DNA of 58,431 nucleotides, from the NCBI GenBank assembly GCA_900548585.1, contig URLI01000007.1, positions 1 to 58,431 of the forward strand, in the 5' to 3' direction. Below the pieces are notes generated by a model that had not been told where the DNA came from, did not search any database, and was given only the letters and a program-made list of their open reading frames with translations. This stretch comes from an uncultured Prevotella sp. Lineage in GTDB: Bacteria; Bacteroidota; Bacteroidia; Bacteroidales; Bacteroidaceae. Both the position numbers and the translations under genes were made by a program. Shown one piece after another: positions 32,620-41,735 of the stretch; the first letter of the stretch is position 1; the number at the start of each line of letters is the position of its first letter.

Positions 32620-33615
32620 ATGTCAGAAGCATTTGATATACGTGAATTGAGCAGCCGGATTGAGCAGCAAAGCTCGTTCATTGGTTCTCTAACGATGGGT
32701 ATGGATCGTGTCATCGTTGGACAGAAACATCTTATAGACTCACTGCTAATAGGTCTTCTCAGTGACGGTCACATTCTTCTCGAGGGTGTGCCAGGACTGG
32801 CAAAGACACTCGCGATAAAGACGCTGGCACAACTAATAGATGCTGGCTACAGCCGCATTCAGTTCACTCCCGACCTGCTCCCGGCTGATGTCATAGGAAC
32901 GCTGATATACTCGCAGAAAGACGAGAATTTCCATGTCAAGAAAGGTCCTGTGTTTGCCAATTTTGTACTGGCTGACGAGATAAACCGCGCCCCAGCCAAG
33001 GTGCAGAGCGCGTTGTTGGAGGCCATGCAGGAACATGTTGTCACAATAGGGGGCGAAACGTTTGTCCTGCCAGACCCATTCCTTGTGATGGCAACGCAGA
33101 ACCCCATAGAACAGGAGGGGACATACCCTCTGCCAGAGGCACAGGTTGACCGTTTCATGCTGAAGGTTATGATAGACTATCCCACAATCAGCGAGGAGAA
33201 ACTCATCATCAGGGAAAACCTGCAGGGCGCGTTGCCTGCGGTGACACCCGTCGTCTCCGCCGCCGAAATTCTTCAAGCCCGCGATGTGGTAAGGCAGGTG
33301 TATATCGACGAGAAGATAGAACAGTACATCGCTGACATCGTTTTTGCCACACGATACCCCGACAGATACGGACTCGCATCGTTGAAGGATATGATAACCT
33401 TTGGAGGGTCTCCGCGCGCGTCCATAAATTTGGCCAAGGCAGCGCGTGCCTTCGCTTTCATAAAGCGCAGGGGATATGTTGTCCCAGAGGACGTGCGTGC
33501 CGTTGCCCATGACGTGCTGCGCCACCGAATCGGACTGAGTTACGAGGCAGAGGCAAGCAACGTTAACGCAGAGGAGATTGTGAGCAGCATAATAAACAAG
33601 GTGGAAGTGCCATGA
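32620..33615 (+). CDS. MoxR-family AAA+ ATPase of the Bat operon
   Basis: The 331-aa ATPase has Walker A GVPGLAKT (about 58-65), Walker B LADEINRAP (about 112-120), sensor 1 ATQNPIEQEGTYPLPEAQ and the arginine finger region DRFMLK, followed by the C-terminal lid. MoxR ATPases act as chaperones for von Willebrand A proteins; here it leads an operon with a DUF58 protein and two vWA proteins. It is the first gene after a promoter that contains an inverted repeat. Confidence 0.96.
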   Translation: MSEAFDIRELSSRIEQQSSFIGSLTMGMDRVIVGQKHLIDSLLIGLLSDGHILLEGVPGLAKTLAIKTLAQLIDAGYSRIQFTPDLLPADVIGTLIYSQKDENFHVKKGPVFANFVLADEINRAPAKVQSALLEAMQEHVVTIGGETFVLPDPFLVMATQNPIEQEGTYPLPEAQVDRFMLKVMIDYPTISEEKLIIRENLQGALPAVTPVVSAAEILQARDVVRQVYIDEKIEQYIADIVFATRYPDRYGLASLKDMITFGGSPRASINLAKAARAFAFIKRRGYVVPEDVRAVAHDVLRHRIGLSYEAEASNVNAEEIVSSIINKVEVP

Positions 33616-33713
33616 CCTGCAGCTTCTCTCACGGCACAATGCCTGGGCGTTTTGCATGATTTTCAAGTGTATGTTTACGGAAAATTATGTTTAGTGCAGA
33701 CAAAAATGGTGTA

Positions 33714-34583
33714 ATGGATACGCAGGATATACTTAAAAAAGTTCGCAAGATAGAGATAAAAACACGTGGGCTGAGCCGCAACATATTCGCAGGTCAGTAT
33801 CACTCGGCGTTTAAAGGGCGCGGCATGGCATTCAGCGAGGTTCGTGAATATCAGTTCGGTGACGATGTGCGCGACATAGACTGGAATGTTACGGCACGTT
33901 TCCACCGCCCGTATGTCAAGGTCTATGAAGAAGAGCGTGAACTGACAGTAATGCTGCTGATTGACGTGAGCGGTTCTCTTGACTTCGGAACAAGGAAGTG
34001 CATGAAGCGCGACATGGTAACGGAAATCGCCGCCACGTTGGCATTCAGTGCAATACAGAACAATGACAAAATTGGAGTCGTGTTCTTTTCTGACAAGATA
34101 GAGAAATATATCCCGCCAAAGAAAGGCCGTAAGCACATATTGTATATTATTCGTGAGTTGATAGATTTCAAGGCAGCAAGCAGGAAGACAAACCTGAAGA
34201 ATGCTGTTGAGTTTCTCACCAGTGTGACAAAGCGACGCTGCACGGCATTCCTTATAAGCGATTTCTATGACCATAGCGACTTTGAAAATGCACTCACAAT
34301 ATGTAACCGCAAGCACGATGTGGTTGCAATTCAGGTTTACGACCGCTGTGCGAGAGAACTTCCTGACGTTGGAATTATGAAAGTCCTTGATGCGGAAACG
34401 GGACACGAGATGTATATTGACACAGGCAGCCGGAAACTGCGTGCTGCACACAATGCTCACTGGCAGAAACGTCAGCGCGAACTGAATGACACGTTTTTAA
34501 AGAGCAGGATTGACAATGTGTCTGTATCCACAACCGATGATTATGTTAAATCCCTCATGCAACTGTTTGCCATGCGTGGATAA
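33714..34583 (+). CDS. DUF58 domain protein of the Bat operon
   Basis: The 289-aa protein (ATG 33714; an ATG at 33687 would add nine residues) contains the DUF58 signature GRGMAFSEVREYQFGDDVRDIDWNVTAR-type segment at about 42-70. It also has a vWA-like fold with the metal site DVSGS (about 85-90; LLIDVSGSLDFG). It has no signal peptide or membrane segment, so it is cytoplasmic. In Bat-type operons it is placed between the MoxR ATPase and the membrane vWA proteins and is thought to be a MoxR client. Confidence 0.93.
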   Translation: MDTQDILKKVRKIEIKTRGLSRNIFAGQYHSAFKGRGMAFSEVREYQFGDDVRDIDWNVTARFHRPYVKVYEEERELTVMLLIDVSGSLDFGTRKCMKRDMVTEIAATLAFSAIQNNDKIGVVFFSDKIEKYIPPKKGRKHILYIIRELIDFKAASRKTNLKNAVEFLTSVTKRRCTAFLISDFYDHSDFENALTICNRKHDVVAIQVYDRCARELPDVGIMKVLDAETGHEMYIDTGSRKLRAAHNAHWQKRQRELNDTFLKSRIDNVSVSTTDDYVKSLMQLFAMRG

Positions 34584-34590
34584 ATGTTTA

Positions 34591-35727
34591 ATGAATACAG
34601 TACAGGTTTTGATAGATAAAGTGTTAAAGGTAACGAGAAATGTATTGATCGCAGTTGCGCTGATGATCAGCGTGTTGCCATCTGCCGCTCAAGTTGAGGT
34701 GAAGTCGAGTATAGACTCCACTGCTATATACATTGGGCAGCAGGCACACGTCACCCTCGATGTTACTCTCCGTTCTGGAATGAAACTGATACTTCCCGAG
34801 TTCAAGCCACAGCAATACATCACACCAGGCGTGGAGGTGTTGGAGCAGAGCGTTGCAGACACTGCGAAACTCGACGGCGACATGCTCAGGGTGTCGAGGG
34901 TATATACTTTGACATCATTTGACGAGAACATATATTACATCCCGCCAATGAACGTAAGTGTCGGTGGCAAGAACTACAAGAGCCGTGAACTCGCCCTTAA
35001 AGTGTTCACGGTGGAGGTTGACACACTGCATCCGGAAAACTTCTATCCGCCGAAGGACGTGCAGAACAATCCTTTCAAGTGGGAGGACTGGAGCGCACTT
35101 TTCTGGCTCGGTGTCCTGCTGTCTGTGCTTACCGTATTGCTTTATTACCTTTACACGAGACTCCGTGGGAACAAGCCTGTCATTGCAAAGGTGAGGCTTG
35201 TAAAGCATGTGCCACCTCATCAGAAGGCAATGAAGGAGATTGAGCGTATCAAGGCGGAGAACCTCGCATTGTCTGAAGACCAAAAAGAATATTACACCAA
35301 ACTCACCGATACACTGCGTAAGTACATCGAGGAGCGGTTCGGATTCAGTGCGATGGAGATGACAAGTTCCGAAATAATATCCAGCCTAAAGGCAAATGGT
35401 GACAGTGAAATGATAAAGGAACTTCACGAGTTGTTCGAGACGGCAGACCTCGTAAAGTTTGCAAAGTACTCCACACTTGCCAACGAGAACGACAACAACC
35501 TCGTGAACGCGATACAGTTCATCAACACCACAAAGAATGAAGACCAGCCACAGGTGGAGCGCGTGGAGCCGAAACTCACCACAGAGGAAATGCATCACAT
35601 GCACCAGCGCCGGGCTCTGAAATGGTCGATAGGTGTCCTTGTGGCCGCGTGTGCCGGAATATTGGTGTATATAATATATAACGTGGCAGTACTGCTGTCG
35701 TATGAGATTGAGATATGGAGTTTCTAA
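34591..35727 (+). CDS. Bat operon membrane protein (BatD/DUF4381-like)
   Basis: The 378-aa protein starts at ATG 34591, 7 bp after the DUF58 gene. It has a signal peptide (cut near PSAAQ), an immunoglobulin-like periplasmic domain (about 25-155), a membrane segment (about 172-194, FWLGVLLSVLTVLLYYLY), a cytoplasmic helical part (KMKEIERIKAENLAL-type helices to about 340) and a C-terminal membrane segment. The arrangement resembles one half of BatD. It overlaps batA by 13 bp. The partner role is inferred from position. Confidence 0.85.
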   Translation: MNTVQVLIDKVLKVTRNVLIAVALMISVLPSAAQVEVKSSIDSTAIYIGQQAHVTLDVTLRSGMKLILPEFKPQQYITPGVEVLEQSVADTAKLDGDMLRVSRVYTLTSFDENIYYIPPMNVSVGGKNYKSRELALKVFTVEVDTLHPENFYPPKDVQNNPFKWEDWSALFWLGVLLSVLTVLLYYLYTRLRGNKPVIAKVRLVKHVPPHQKAMKEIERIKAENLALSEDQKEYYTKLTDTLRKYIEERFGFSAMEMTSSEIISSLKANGDSEMIKELHELFETADLVKFAKYSTLANENDNNLVNAIQFINTTKNEDQPQVERVEPKLTTEEMHHMHQRRALKWSIGVLVAACAGILVYIIYNVAVLLSYEIEIWSF

Positions 35728-36713
35728 ACAAAGAGTGCTTTCTGCTGTTGCTGCTGCTCGTTCCATATTTCTTGTGGCATGTCCTTTACCGCAAGAAGAG
35801 TGAGCCGACGATGAAGATGAGCGACACAAATGCCTACCGATATGCCCCGAAGAGCATGAAGATGAGGCTTATGTGGTTGCCAGACGCACTGCGTGTGCTA
35901 ACCTTCGTACTGGTAGTCATAATCCTTGCACGTCCGCAGGCACAGACTTCGTGGGGAAACCGCACGGTTGAGGGAATCGATATTATGCTTGCTATGGACG
36001 TTTCCACGAGTATGCTCGCCGAGGATCTCAAGCCGAACCGCATAGAAGCAGCAAAGGATGTTGCCACGGAGTTCATATCAGACCGGCCAGATGACAATAT
36101 CGGCCTGACTGTTTTTGCCGGAGAGGCTTTCACCCAATGCCCAATGACAACCGACCATGCCTCGCTTCTTAACCTTCTACAGAACGTCAGGACAGACATT
36201 GCGGCGCGGGGGCTGATAGCAGACGGCACCGCAATTGGTATGGGACTTGCCAATGCTGTTGGGCGTTTGAAAGAAAGCAAGACAAAGAGCAAGGTCGTAA
36301 TACTGCTTACCGATGGCAGCAACAACATGGGTGACATATCCCCACTGACTGCGGCAAACATCGCAAGCAGCCTTGGCTTTCGTGTATATACAGTGGCCGT
36401 CGGTGCAAGGACTGTAGCTCCATACCCTGTGCAAGTTGGAGGTACAACACAGTATGTAAATGCCAAGGCCGACATTGACACCAAGACGCTGAGCCAGATA
36501 GCTGCCACTGCGGGCGGACATTTCTACCGCGCCACTAACAACACCGAGTTGAAGCAGATTTACAAGGATATAGACAAACTGGAAAAGACGCGCATGGACG
36601 TGAAGAAATTCTCGCGGCACTACGACATGTACCAGCCGTTCGCATTGGCTGCCATGCTGACGCTGCTGCTTGAGATGTTTCTCCGCCTCACTGCATTCCG
36701 ACGCATTCCGTAA
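35715..36713 (+). CDS. batA: BatA, membrane-anchored vWA protein
   Basis: The 332-aa protein has two N-terminal membrane segments (about 5-22 and 58-76), a von Willebrand A domain (about 90-285) with an intact MIDAS metal site DVSTS (near 94-98), a threonine in the T-loop region and ILLTDGSNN, and a C-terminal membrane segment. It fits the BatA layout. It overlaps the preceding gene by 13 bp and is 12 bp before batB. The Bat name comes from aerotolerance studies in Bacteroides fragilis; the role is in the envelope. Confidence 0.92.
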   Translation: MEFLNKECFLLLLLLVPYFLWHVLYRKKSEPTMKMSDTNAYRYAPKSMKMRLMWLPDALRVLTFVLVVIILARPQAQTSWGNRTVEGIDIMLAMDVSTSMLAEDLKPNRIEAAKDVATEFISDRPDDNIGLTVFAGEAFTQCPMTTDHASLLNLLQNVRTDIAARGLIADGTAIGMGLANAVGRLKESKTKSKVVILLTDGSNNMGDISPLTAANIASSLGFRVYTVAVGARTVAPYPVQVGGTTQYVNAKADIDTKTLSQIAATAGGHFYRATNNTELKQIYKDIDKLEKTRMDVKKFSRHYDMYQPFALAAMLTLLLEMFLRLTAFRRIP

Positions 36714-36725
36714 ATAAGAAATCAG

Positions 36726-37769
36726 ATGTTAAGATTTGAAGCACCGATATATTTATACCTTCTGGTTCTCGTCCCGGTCATGGCTGCCGTCAGGTGGGTC
36801 ATGCTGCGAAGCCGCAGGAAAAAACTCGCAAAGTTTGGAGACACGGCACTTCTGGTTCAACTCATGCCAGGCGTGTCCAAGGCCAGGCGTGCGGTGAAGT
36901 TCTGGCTGCTGCTGTCGGCACTGGCAATGATTGTCGTCATGCTTGCACGGCCGCAGTCAGGGGCAAAGATAAGCAATGAGAAGCGTAAGGGAATTGAGGC
37001 GGTGATAGCACTTGACATAAGCAACTCGATGCGCGCTGAGGATGTCGTGCCGTCGCGACTTGAAAAGAGCAAGATGCTGATAGAAAACCTGGTGGACAAC
37101 TTCACCAACGACAAAGTGGGTCTTGTGGTGTTTGCCGGTGATGCTTTTATCCAGTTGCCTATAACGAGTGACTATGTTTCAGCCAAAATGTTCATGCAGA
37201 ACGCAGATCCGAATCTTATTGCATCACAGGGAACAAACATAGGCGAGGCGTTGAGGATAGCATCTGGCAGTTTCACTCAGGCGGAAAATATCGGACGTGC
37301 AATAATCGTGATTACCGACGGTGAGGATCATGAGGGCGGGGCAGAAGCCGCAGCAGCCGCAGCCAGGAAGAAGGGAATGAACGTCTTCGTGCTTGGTGTC
37401 GGGTCGGCAAAGGGTTCGCCGATACCAGATGGACAGGGAGGATATGTCAAGGACAATACAGGTGCCGAGGTCTTGTCTGCCCTCAACGAGAATATGTGCA
37501 GACAGATAGCTGAGGCTGGCGGTGGTGGCTATATACATGTGGACAACACCAACTTGGCGCAGGAAAAACTCAATGTCGCGCTGGCAAAACTGCAGAAAGG
37601 CGATTTCGACAGCGTTATCTACAGCGAGTATGACGAGCAGTTCCGTGCCGTTGCCATAATAGTACTGTTGCTGATAATTGCCGAAGTGTGCATCATGGAG
37701 AGCCGCAACCCTTTGCTAAGGAACGTGAGGCTGTTCAGTAGGAAAACAAATTCAGGGAAAAACAGATGA
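36726..37769 (+). CDS. batB: BatB, membrane-anchored vWA protein
   Basis: The 347-aa paralogue of BatA has two N-terminal membrane helices, a vWA domain with MIDAS DISNS (about 96-100), the GTNIGEAL and VITDGEDHEGG motifs, and a C-terminal membrane helix (about 306-325). BatA and BatB probably form a membrane complex. Its stop codon overlaps the batC start (ATGATG). Confidence 0.92.
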   Translation: MLRFEAPIYLYLLVLVPVMAAVRWVMLRSRRKKLAKFGDTALLVQLMPGVSKARRAVKFWLLLSALAMIVVMLARPQSGAKISNEKRKGIEAVIALDISNSMRAEDVVPSRLEKSKMLIENLVDNFTNDKVGLVVFAGDAFIQLPITSDYVSAKMFMQNADPNLIASQGTNIGEALRIASGSFTQAENIGRAIIVITDGEDHEGGAEAAAAAARKKGMNVFVLGVGSAKGSPIPDGQGGYVKDNTGAEVLSALNENMCRQIAEAGGGGYIHVDNTNLAQEKLNVALAKLQKGDFDSVIYSEYDEQFRAVAIIVLLLIIAEVCIMESRNPLLRNVRLFSRKTNSGKNR

Positions 37770-38446
37770 TGAGGAATATATTGATATTAATGCTTTTGGC
37801 AGTTGCTTCAGCATCTTTCGCGCAGAACGACCGTGACTATATTAGGAGAGGAAACCGCCTGTACCGTGCAAAGAAGTTTAACAAGGCAGAGGTGGAGTAT
37901 CGCAAGGCCGTCGCCGCAAATTCAGAGAATCCGCAGGCGGTTTATAATCTCGGGTGTGCAATGATGATGATTCAGAAGGACTCTGTTGCCGTGACATACT
38001 TCGAGCGTGCATCGCAACTTGAACAAAACAAACTGCGCCGTGCCAAGTCGAACCATAACATTGGTGTGATATTGCAAAATCACAAGATGTACGACAAGGC
38101 AATCGAGGCTTACAAGAATGCCTTGCGGGACAACCCTAATGACAATGAGACACGGTATAACCTCGCCCTGTGCAAGAAACTCCTTAAAAAACAGCCCAAG
38201 GATAAGGATCGTAAAAAGGACAACAAGAATAAGGATAAGAAGCAGAACAAGCAGGACAAGGACAGGAACAATGATAAAAAGGACGACAATAATAAGCAAA
38301 AAGAGCAGCCGCGAAAGGAGCATATGAGCAAGGACAACGCCGAGCAACTCCTCAACGCTGCCATGCAGGATGAGAAACAGACGCAGCAAAGATTGCAGAA
38401 GGCAATGCAGAGGCCGCGCAGGAACCGCAGTCAGAAGAATTGGTAA
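37766..38446 (+). CDS. batC: BatC, TPR protein with charged C-terminus
   Basis: The 226-aa protein has a signal peptide (cut near SFAQN), three tetratricopeptide repeats (about 25-130; KFNKAEVEYRKAVAANSENPQAVYNLG and following), and a long lysine/asparagine/aspartate-rich segment (about 140-195). The end is a helix of Q and R residues. TPRs indicate protein binding in the periplasm. The start overlaps the batB stop by 4 bp, and batD-batE follows by 6 bp. Confidence 0.9.
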   Translation: MMRNILILMLLAVASASFAQNDRDYIRRGNRLYRAKKFNKAEVEYRKAVAANSENPQAVYNLGCAMMMIQKDSVAVTYFERASQLEQNKLRRAKSNHNIGVILQNHKMYDKAIEAYKNALRDNPNDNETRYNLALCKKLLKKQPKDKDRKKDNKNKDKKQNKQDKDRNNDKKDDNNKQKEQPRKEHMSKDNAEQLLNAAMQDEKQTQQRLQKAMQRPRRNRSQKNW

Positions 38447-38467
38447 ACAAAAATGGAAGGTGTGTTT

Positions 38468-41029
38468 ATGAAGAAATATTTTATAATTTTTATTTTTCTC
38501 ACAACGTTTTTGGTGGTAAGATCACAGACACTCACCGTCAATGCGCCGTCACATGTGACAACAGGCGACAACTTTCGCCTGTCATACACGGTGAACACAC
38601 AGAGTGCCGGTGACATCCGTATAGGCAATATACCTGAAGGACTGGAACTTATCGCAGGACCATACAGGTCGGAACAGTCGAGTTTCCAGATTGCATACGG
38701 GCACACGAGCAGCAGTAGTTCGGTGACATTCACGTTCATCCTGTGTGCTGTGCGCCCTGGCAACTACACTATTCCGTCTGCCAAGCTCTCTATTGGCGGC
38801 AAGACGATAACCTCGCGTGCAGCAAGGATAAAAGTTTCCGGCACGGCTGCAAACACAGGTGGCGCGCCACGTATGCACGAGGACGGTGAGCCGTCGGGCA
38901 GGACAGGCAATTCAGCAGGAAACATTTCCGGCAAGGATCTTTTCATAAAAGTTAGCGCAAACAAAACCCGCGTATATGAACAGGAGCCGGTATTGCTTAC
39001 ATACAAGGTATATACGCTCGTGGATTTGAGCCAGTTAGAGGGCAAAATGCCCGACCTGAACGGTTTCCACACGCAGGAAGTGAAACTACCGCAACAGAAG
39101 TCTTTCCACATAGAAAAGGTAAACGGGCGGAACTACCGTTGCGTTACATGGAGTCAGTATGTCATGTATCCGCAGATGACCGGGAGGCTTGAGATACCGA
39201 GCATAACGTTCAATGGCATCGTTGTGCAGCAAAACAGAAATGTTGATCCGTTTGAGGCATTCCTCAACGGAGGCTCCGGGTATGTCGAGGTGAAACGCAG
39301 CATAAAAGCCCCTGGGATGACAATAAACGTGGAACCGCTGCCTGCCAAGCCCGCTGGGTTCTCTGGTGGAGTGGGGCGTTTCAACATTTCTGCACAGTTG
39401 GAAAACAAGGTTGTTAAGGCAGGCACGCCATTGTCTCTGCGCGTTATTGTGAGCGGCAGCGGAAACCTAAAGCTCATAAAACAGCCAGTGGTGGCTTTCC
39501 CAAAGGATTTCGATAAGTACGACCCTAAGATAACTGATAAGACAAAACTTACGGGCAACGGTCTTGAGGGCAACATGATATACGATTTCCTTGCCGTTCC
39601 GCGCAATAAAGGCACATACACAATACCTGCAGTTGAGTTCGTCTATTTTGACACAGTCTCAAAGTCATACAAAACGATAAAGACGCAGCCGATTGAGATC
39701 ACTGTGGAAAAGGGCAGCGGAAACTCGGAATCTGATGATTTCATGGATCTTAGAAATCAGGACATAAGACCAATTAAAACAGGCGAAGTGAATGTAGAGC
39801 CTGCCGGCGCTTTCTTCTTCGGCTCCAAGGCCTACCTGTTGACAATCGGTCTCTTGTTCGTTGTTTTCGTCACTTTGATGTTTGTTTTCAGGAAGAGGGC
39901 AGCATATAATTCCGACTTGGTGATGGTTAAGGGCAGGAGAGCCAATAAAGTCGCCAACAAACGTCTTCAGGTAGCAAAGTCGCTGATGTTTGCCAATCGT
40001 TCTTCCGAGTTCTATGACGAGGTGTTGCGTGCCTTGTGGGGATATGCCGGCGACAAGTTCAACGTACCTGTCGAGCATCTTTCGCGTGAGAACATCAATG
40101 AGATACTTACCGCGAAAGGTGTCATGGAGGACACCGTCAGCCGCTTTGTGGGGGCGATAGACGAGTGTGAATACGAGCGTTACGCCCCGGGGAACGTAAA
40201 AGGTAATATGAGCAAGACATTCGAATCTGCAATGACTGCAATAATGAGGATAGAGGAAACAGTAAAAAAGACCAGTCGCACAGGTGTTGCCTTGGCTGTT
40301 TTTATCTTTATGCTTGTGCCTGTTTCGGCATTCGCGGGAAACTCACTGAAGTCATCAGCCGACAACGCATACCGCAAAGGTAACTACCAGCAGGCCATAA
40401 ACGAATATGAACAACTGCTGAAGAGAGGTGTAAGCGCCGATGTTTATTATAATCTCGGCAACGCATATTACCGCTCCGAGAACATAACAAGGGCTATAAT
40501 AAATTATGAGAGGGCATTGCTGTTGTCACCCGGCGACAACGACATACGTTTCAACCTACAGTTGGCACGCTCGAAGACGATAGACAGGATAACGCCAGAG
40601 AGTGAGATGTTTTTTGTTACATGGTACCGCTCATTGGCAAGTCTCACAAACGTGGACGGCTGGGCATACATCTCAATTACAAGTCTCATGGCCGCATTGT
40701 TCCTTGCCCTCGTTTACCTTTTCTCAAAGAGAACATGGCTTCGCAAGGTTGGATTTTTCGCAGGAATGACAATGTTGCTGATATTTGTCGTTTCCAATGT
40801 ATTTGCTTCATGGCAGCGTCATATACTTGACGAACGCACAGGCGCGGTCGTAGTGACACCTTCGGTGAACGTGAAGAGAAGTCCGGAGGCAAACTCAGCT
40901 GACGCATTCCCGATACATGAAGGTACAAAGGTGGAGATAACAGACGACTCGATGAGCGAATGGAAATACATACGCCTTGCCGACGGAAAGGAAGGCTGGG
41001 TCTCGGTCAAGGCAATAGAAAGAATATAA
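38468..41029 (+). CDS. Fused BatD-BatE protein (oxygen-tolerance, TPR and SH3 domains)
   Basis: This protein of about 853 aa combines two Bat proteins. The BatD part (signal peptide; Ig-like oxygen-tolerance domain about 20-440; membrane segment about 458-476) runs into a cytoplasmic helical stretch. A second membrane segment (about 609-625) starts the BatE part: TPR units (about 635-715, NAYRKGNYQQAINEYEQLL), two membrane segments, and a C-terminal SH3 domain (NVKRSPEANSADAF...EGWVSVKAIERI). ATG 38453 would add five residues. Separate batD and batE genes are the usual state in the Bat model. Confidence 0.88.
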   Translation: MKKYFIIFIFLTTFLVVRSQTLTVNAPSHVTTGDNFRLSYTVNTQSAGDIRIGNIPEGLELIAGPYRSEQSSFQIAYGHTSSSSSVTFTFILCAVRPGNYTIPSAKLSIGGKTITSRAARIKVSGTAANTGGAPRMHEDGEPSGRTGNSAGNISGKDLFIKVSANKTRVYEQEPVLLTYKVYTLVDLSQLEGKMPDLNGFHTQEVKLPQQKSFHIEKVNGRNYRCVTWSQYVMYPQMTGRLEIPSITFNGIVVQQNRNVDPFEAFLNGGSGYVEVKRSIKAPGMTINVEPLPAKPAGFSGGVGRFNISAQLENKVVKAGTPLSLRVIVSGSGNLKLIKQPVVAFPKDFDKYDPKITDKTKLTGNGLEGNMIYDFLAVPRNKGTYTIPAVEFVYFDTVSKSYKTIKTQPIEITVEKGSGNSESDDFMDLRNQDIRPIKTGEVNVEPAGAFFFGSKAYLLTIGLLFVVFVTLMFVFRKRAAYNSDLVMVKGRRANKVANKRLQVAKSLMFANRSSEFYDEVLRALWGYAGDKFNVPVEHLSRENINEILTAKGVMEDTVSRFVGAIDECEYERYAPGNVKGNMSKTFESAMTAIMRIEETVKKTSRTGVALAVFIFMLVPVSAFAGNSLKSSADNAYRKGNYQQAINEYEQLLKRGVSADVYYNLGNAYYRSENITRAIINYERALLLSPGDNDIRFNLQLARSKTIDRITPESEMFFVTWYRSLASLTNVDGWAYISITSLMAALFLALVYLFSKRTWLRKVGFFAGMTMLLIFVVSNVFASWQRHILDERTGAVVVTPSVNVKRSPEANSADAFPIHEGTKVEITDDSMSEWKYIRLADGKEGWVSVKAIERI

Positions 41030-41032
41030 CTT

Positions 41033-41722
41033 ATGGAAGGACTTTTGGCACTCGACCATATCATTTTGGAATTATTCAACGGCAGCGACTCGCTTTATGT
41101 TGACGGGCTGATTCTGGTACTTACAAATGCGCTGACATGGATTCCGCTTTATTTGGCATTGGCCTTAGTTATAATAAAAAACAACGAGACTATGCCGCAG
41201 ATATTGCTGGCAATTGGCTGTGCTGCGGCGTGTGTTCTTATTACGAGTGTGGTGTCAGATTGTGTCGTGAAGCCATACTTCGAGCGGCTAAGGCCCACAA
41301 ACGACCCCCTAATAAAATACAGCATTGATGTGGTCAACGGCATAAGGGAGACAAATTTTGGATTCTTCTCCTCGCACGCAGCAAACACAATGGGCATAGC
41401 CATGTTCGTTTCCTTGTTGCTGAGAAGTAGGAAACTAACGTGTATGATGATGCTTTGGTCTATCGTCAACGGTTACACGCGTCTTTATCTCGGCGTGCAT
41501 TACCCCAGTGACGTGTTTGCCGGGCTGCTCTTCGGGGCAGTGACAGGCATTGTTGTGTATGCTATATATAACAAGGTATATAGACGAATATCTCCAGATA
41601 TTAAACTTATCTCCACACAATATACGTCAACAGGCTACTCATACGATGACATAAACCTTGTATTCGGCGTTATGATTTTTACGTTGCTTGTAGCCTCGGT
41701 GGCTGCAATATTCGTGTTATAA
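41033..41722 (+). CDS. PAP2-family membrane phosphatase
   Basis: The 229-aa integral membrane protein has about six hydrophobic segments and the three PAP2 motifs: KPYFERLRP (about 81-89), SSHAANTMG (about 117-125) and YLGVHYPSDVFAG (about 151-164), with both catalytic histidines and the arginine in place. Such enzymes remove phosphate from lipid phosphates such as undecaprenyl pyrophosphate or phosphatidate on the outer face of the inner membrane. It follows batD-batE by 3 bp and may be part of that operon. Confidence 0.92.
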   Translation: MEGLLALDHIILELFNGSDSLYVDGLILVLTNALTWIPLYLALALVIIKNNETMPQILLAIGCAAACVLITSVVSDCVVKPYFERLRPTNDPLIKYSIDVVNGIRETNFGFFSSHAANTMGIAMFVSLLLRSRKLTCMMMLWSIVNGYTRLYLGVHYPSDVFAGLLFGAVTGIVVYAIYNKVYRRISPDIKLISTQYTSTGYSYDDINLVFGVMIFTLLVASVAAIFVL

Positions 41723-41735
41723 ACCTAAAAAGATT

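Noticed and set aside
33687..33713. Upstream ATG of the DUF58 gene
   Set aside because: Adds nine residues before the conserved start; the ATG at 33714 fits the family better.
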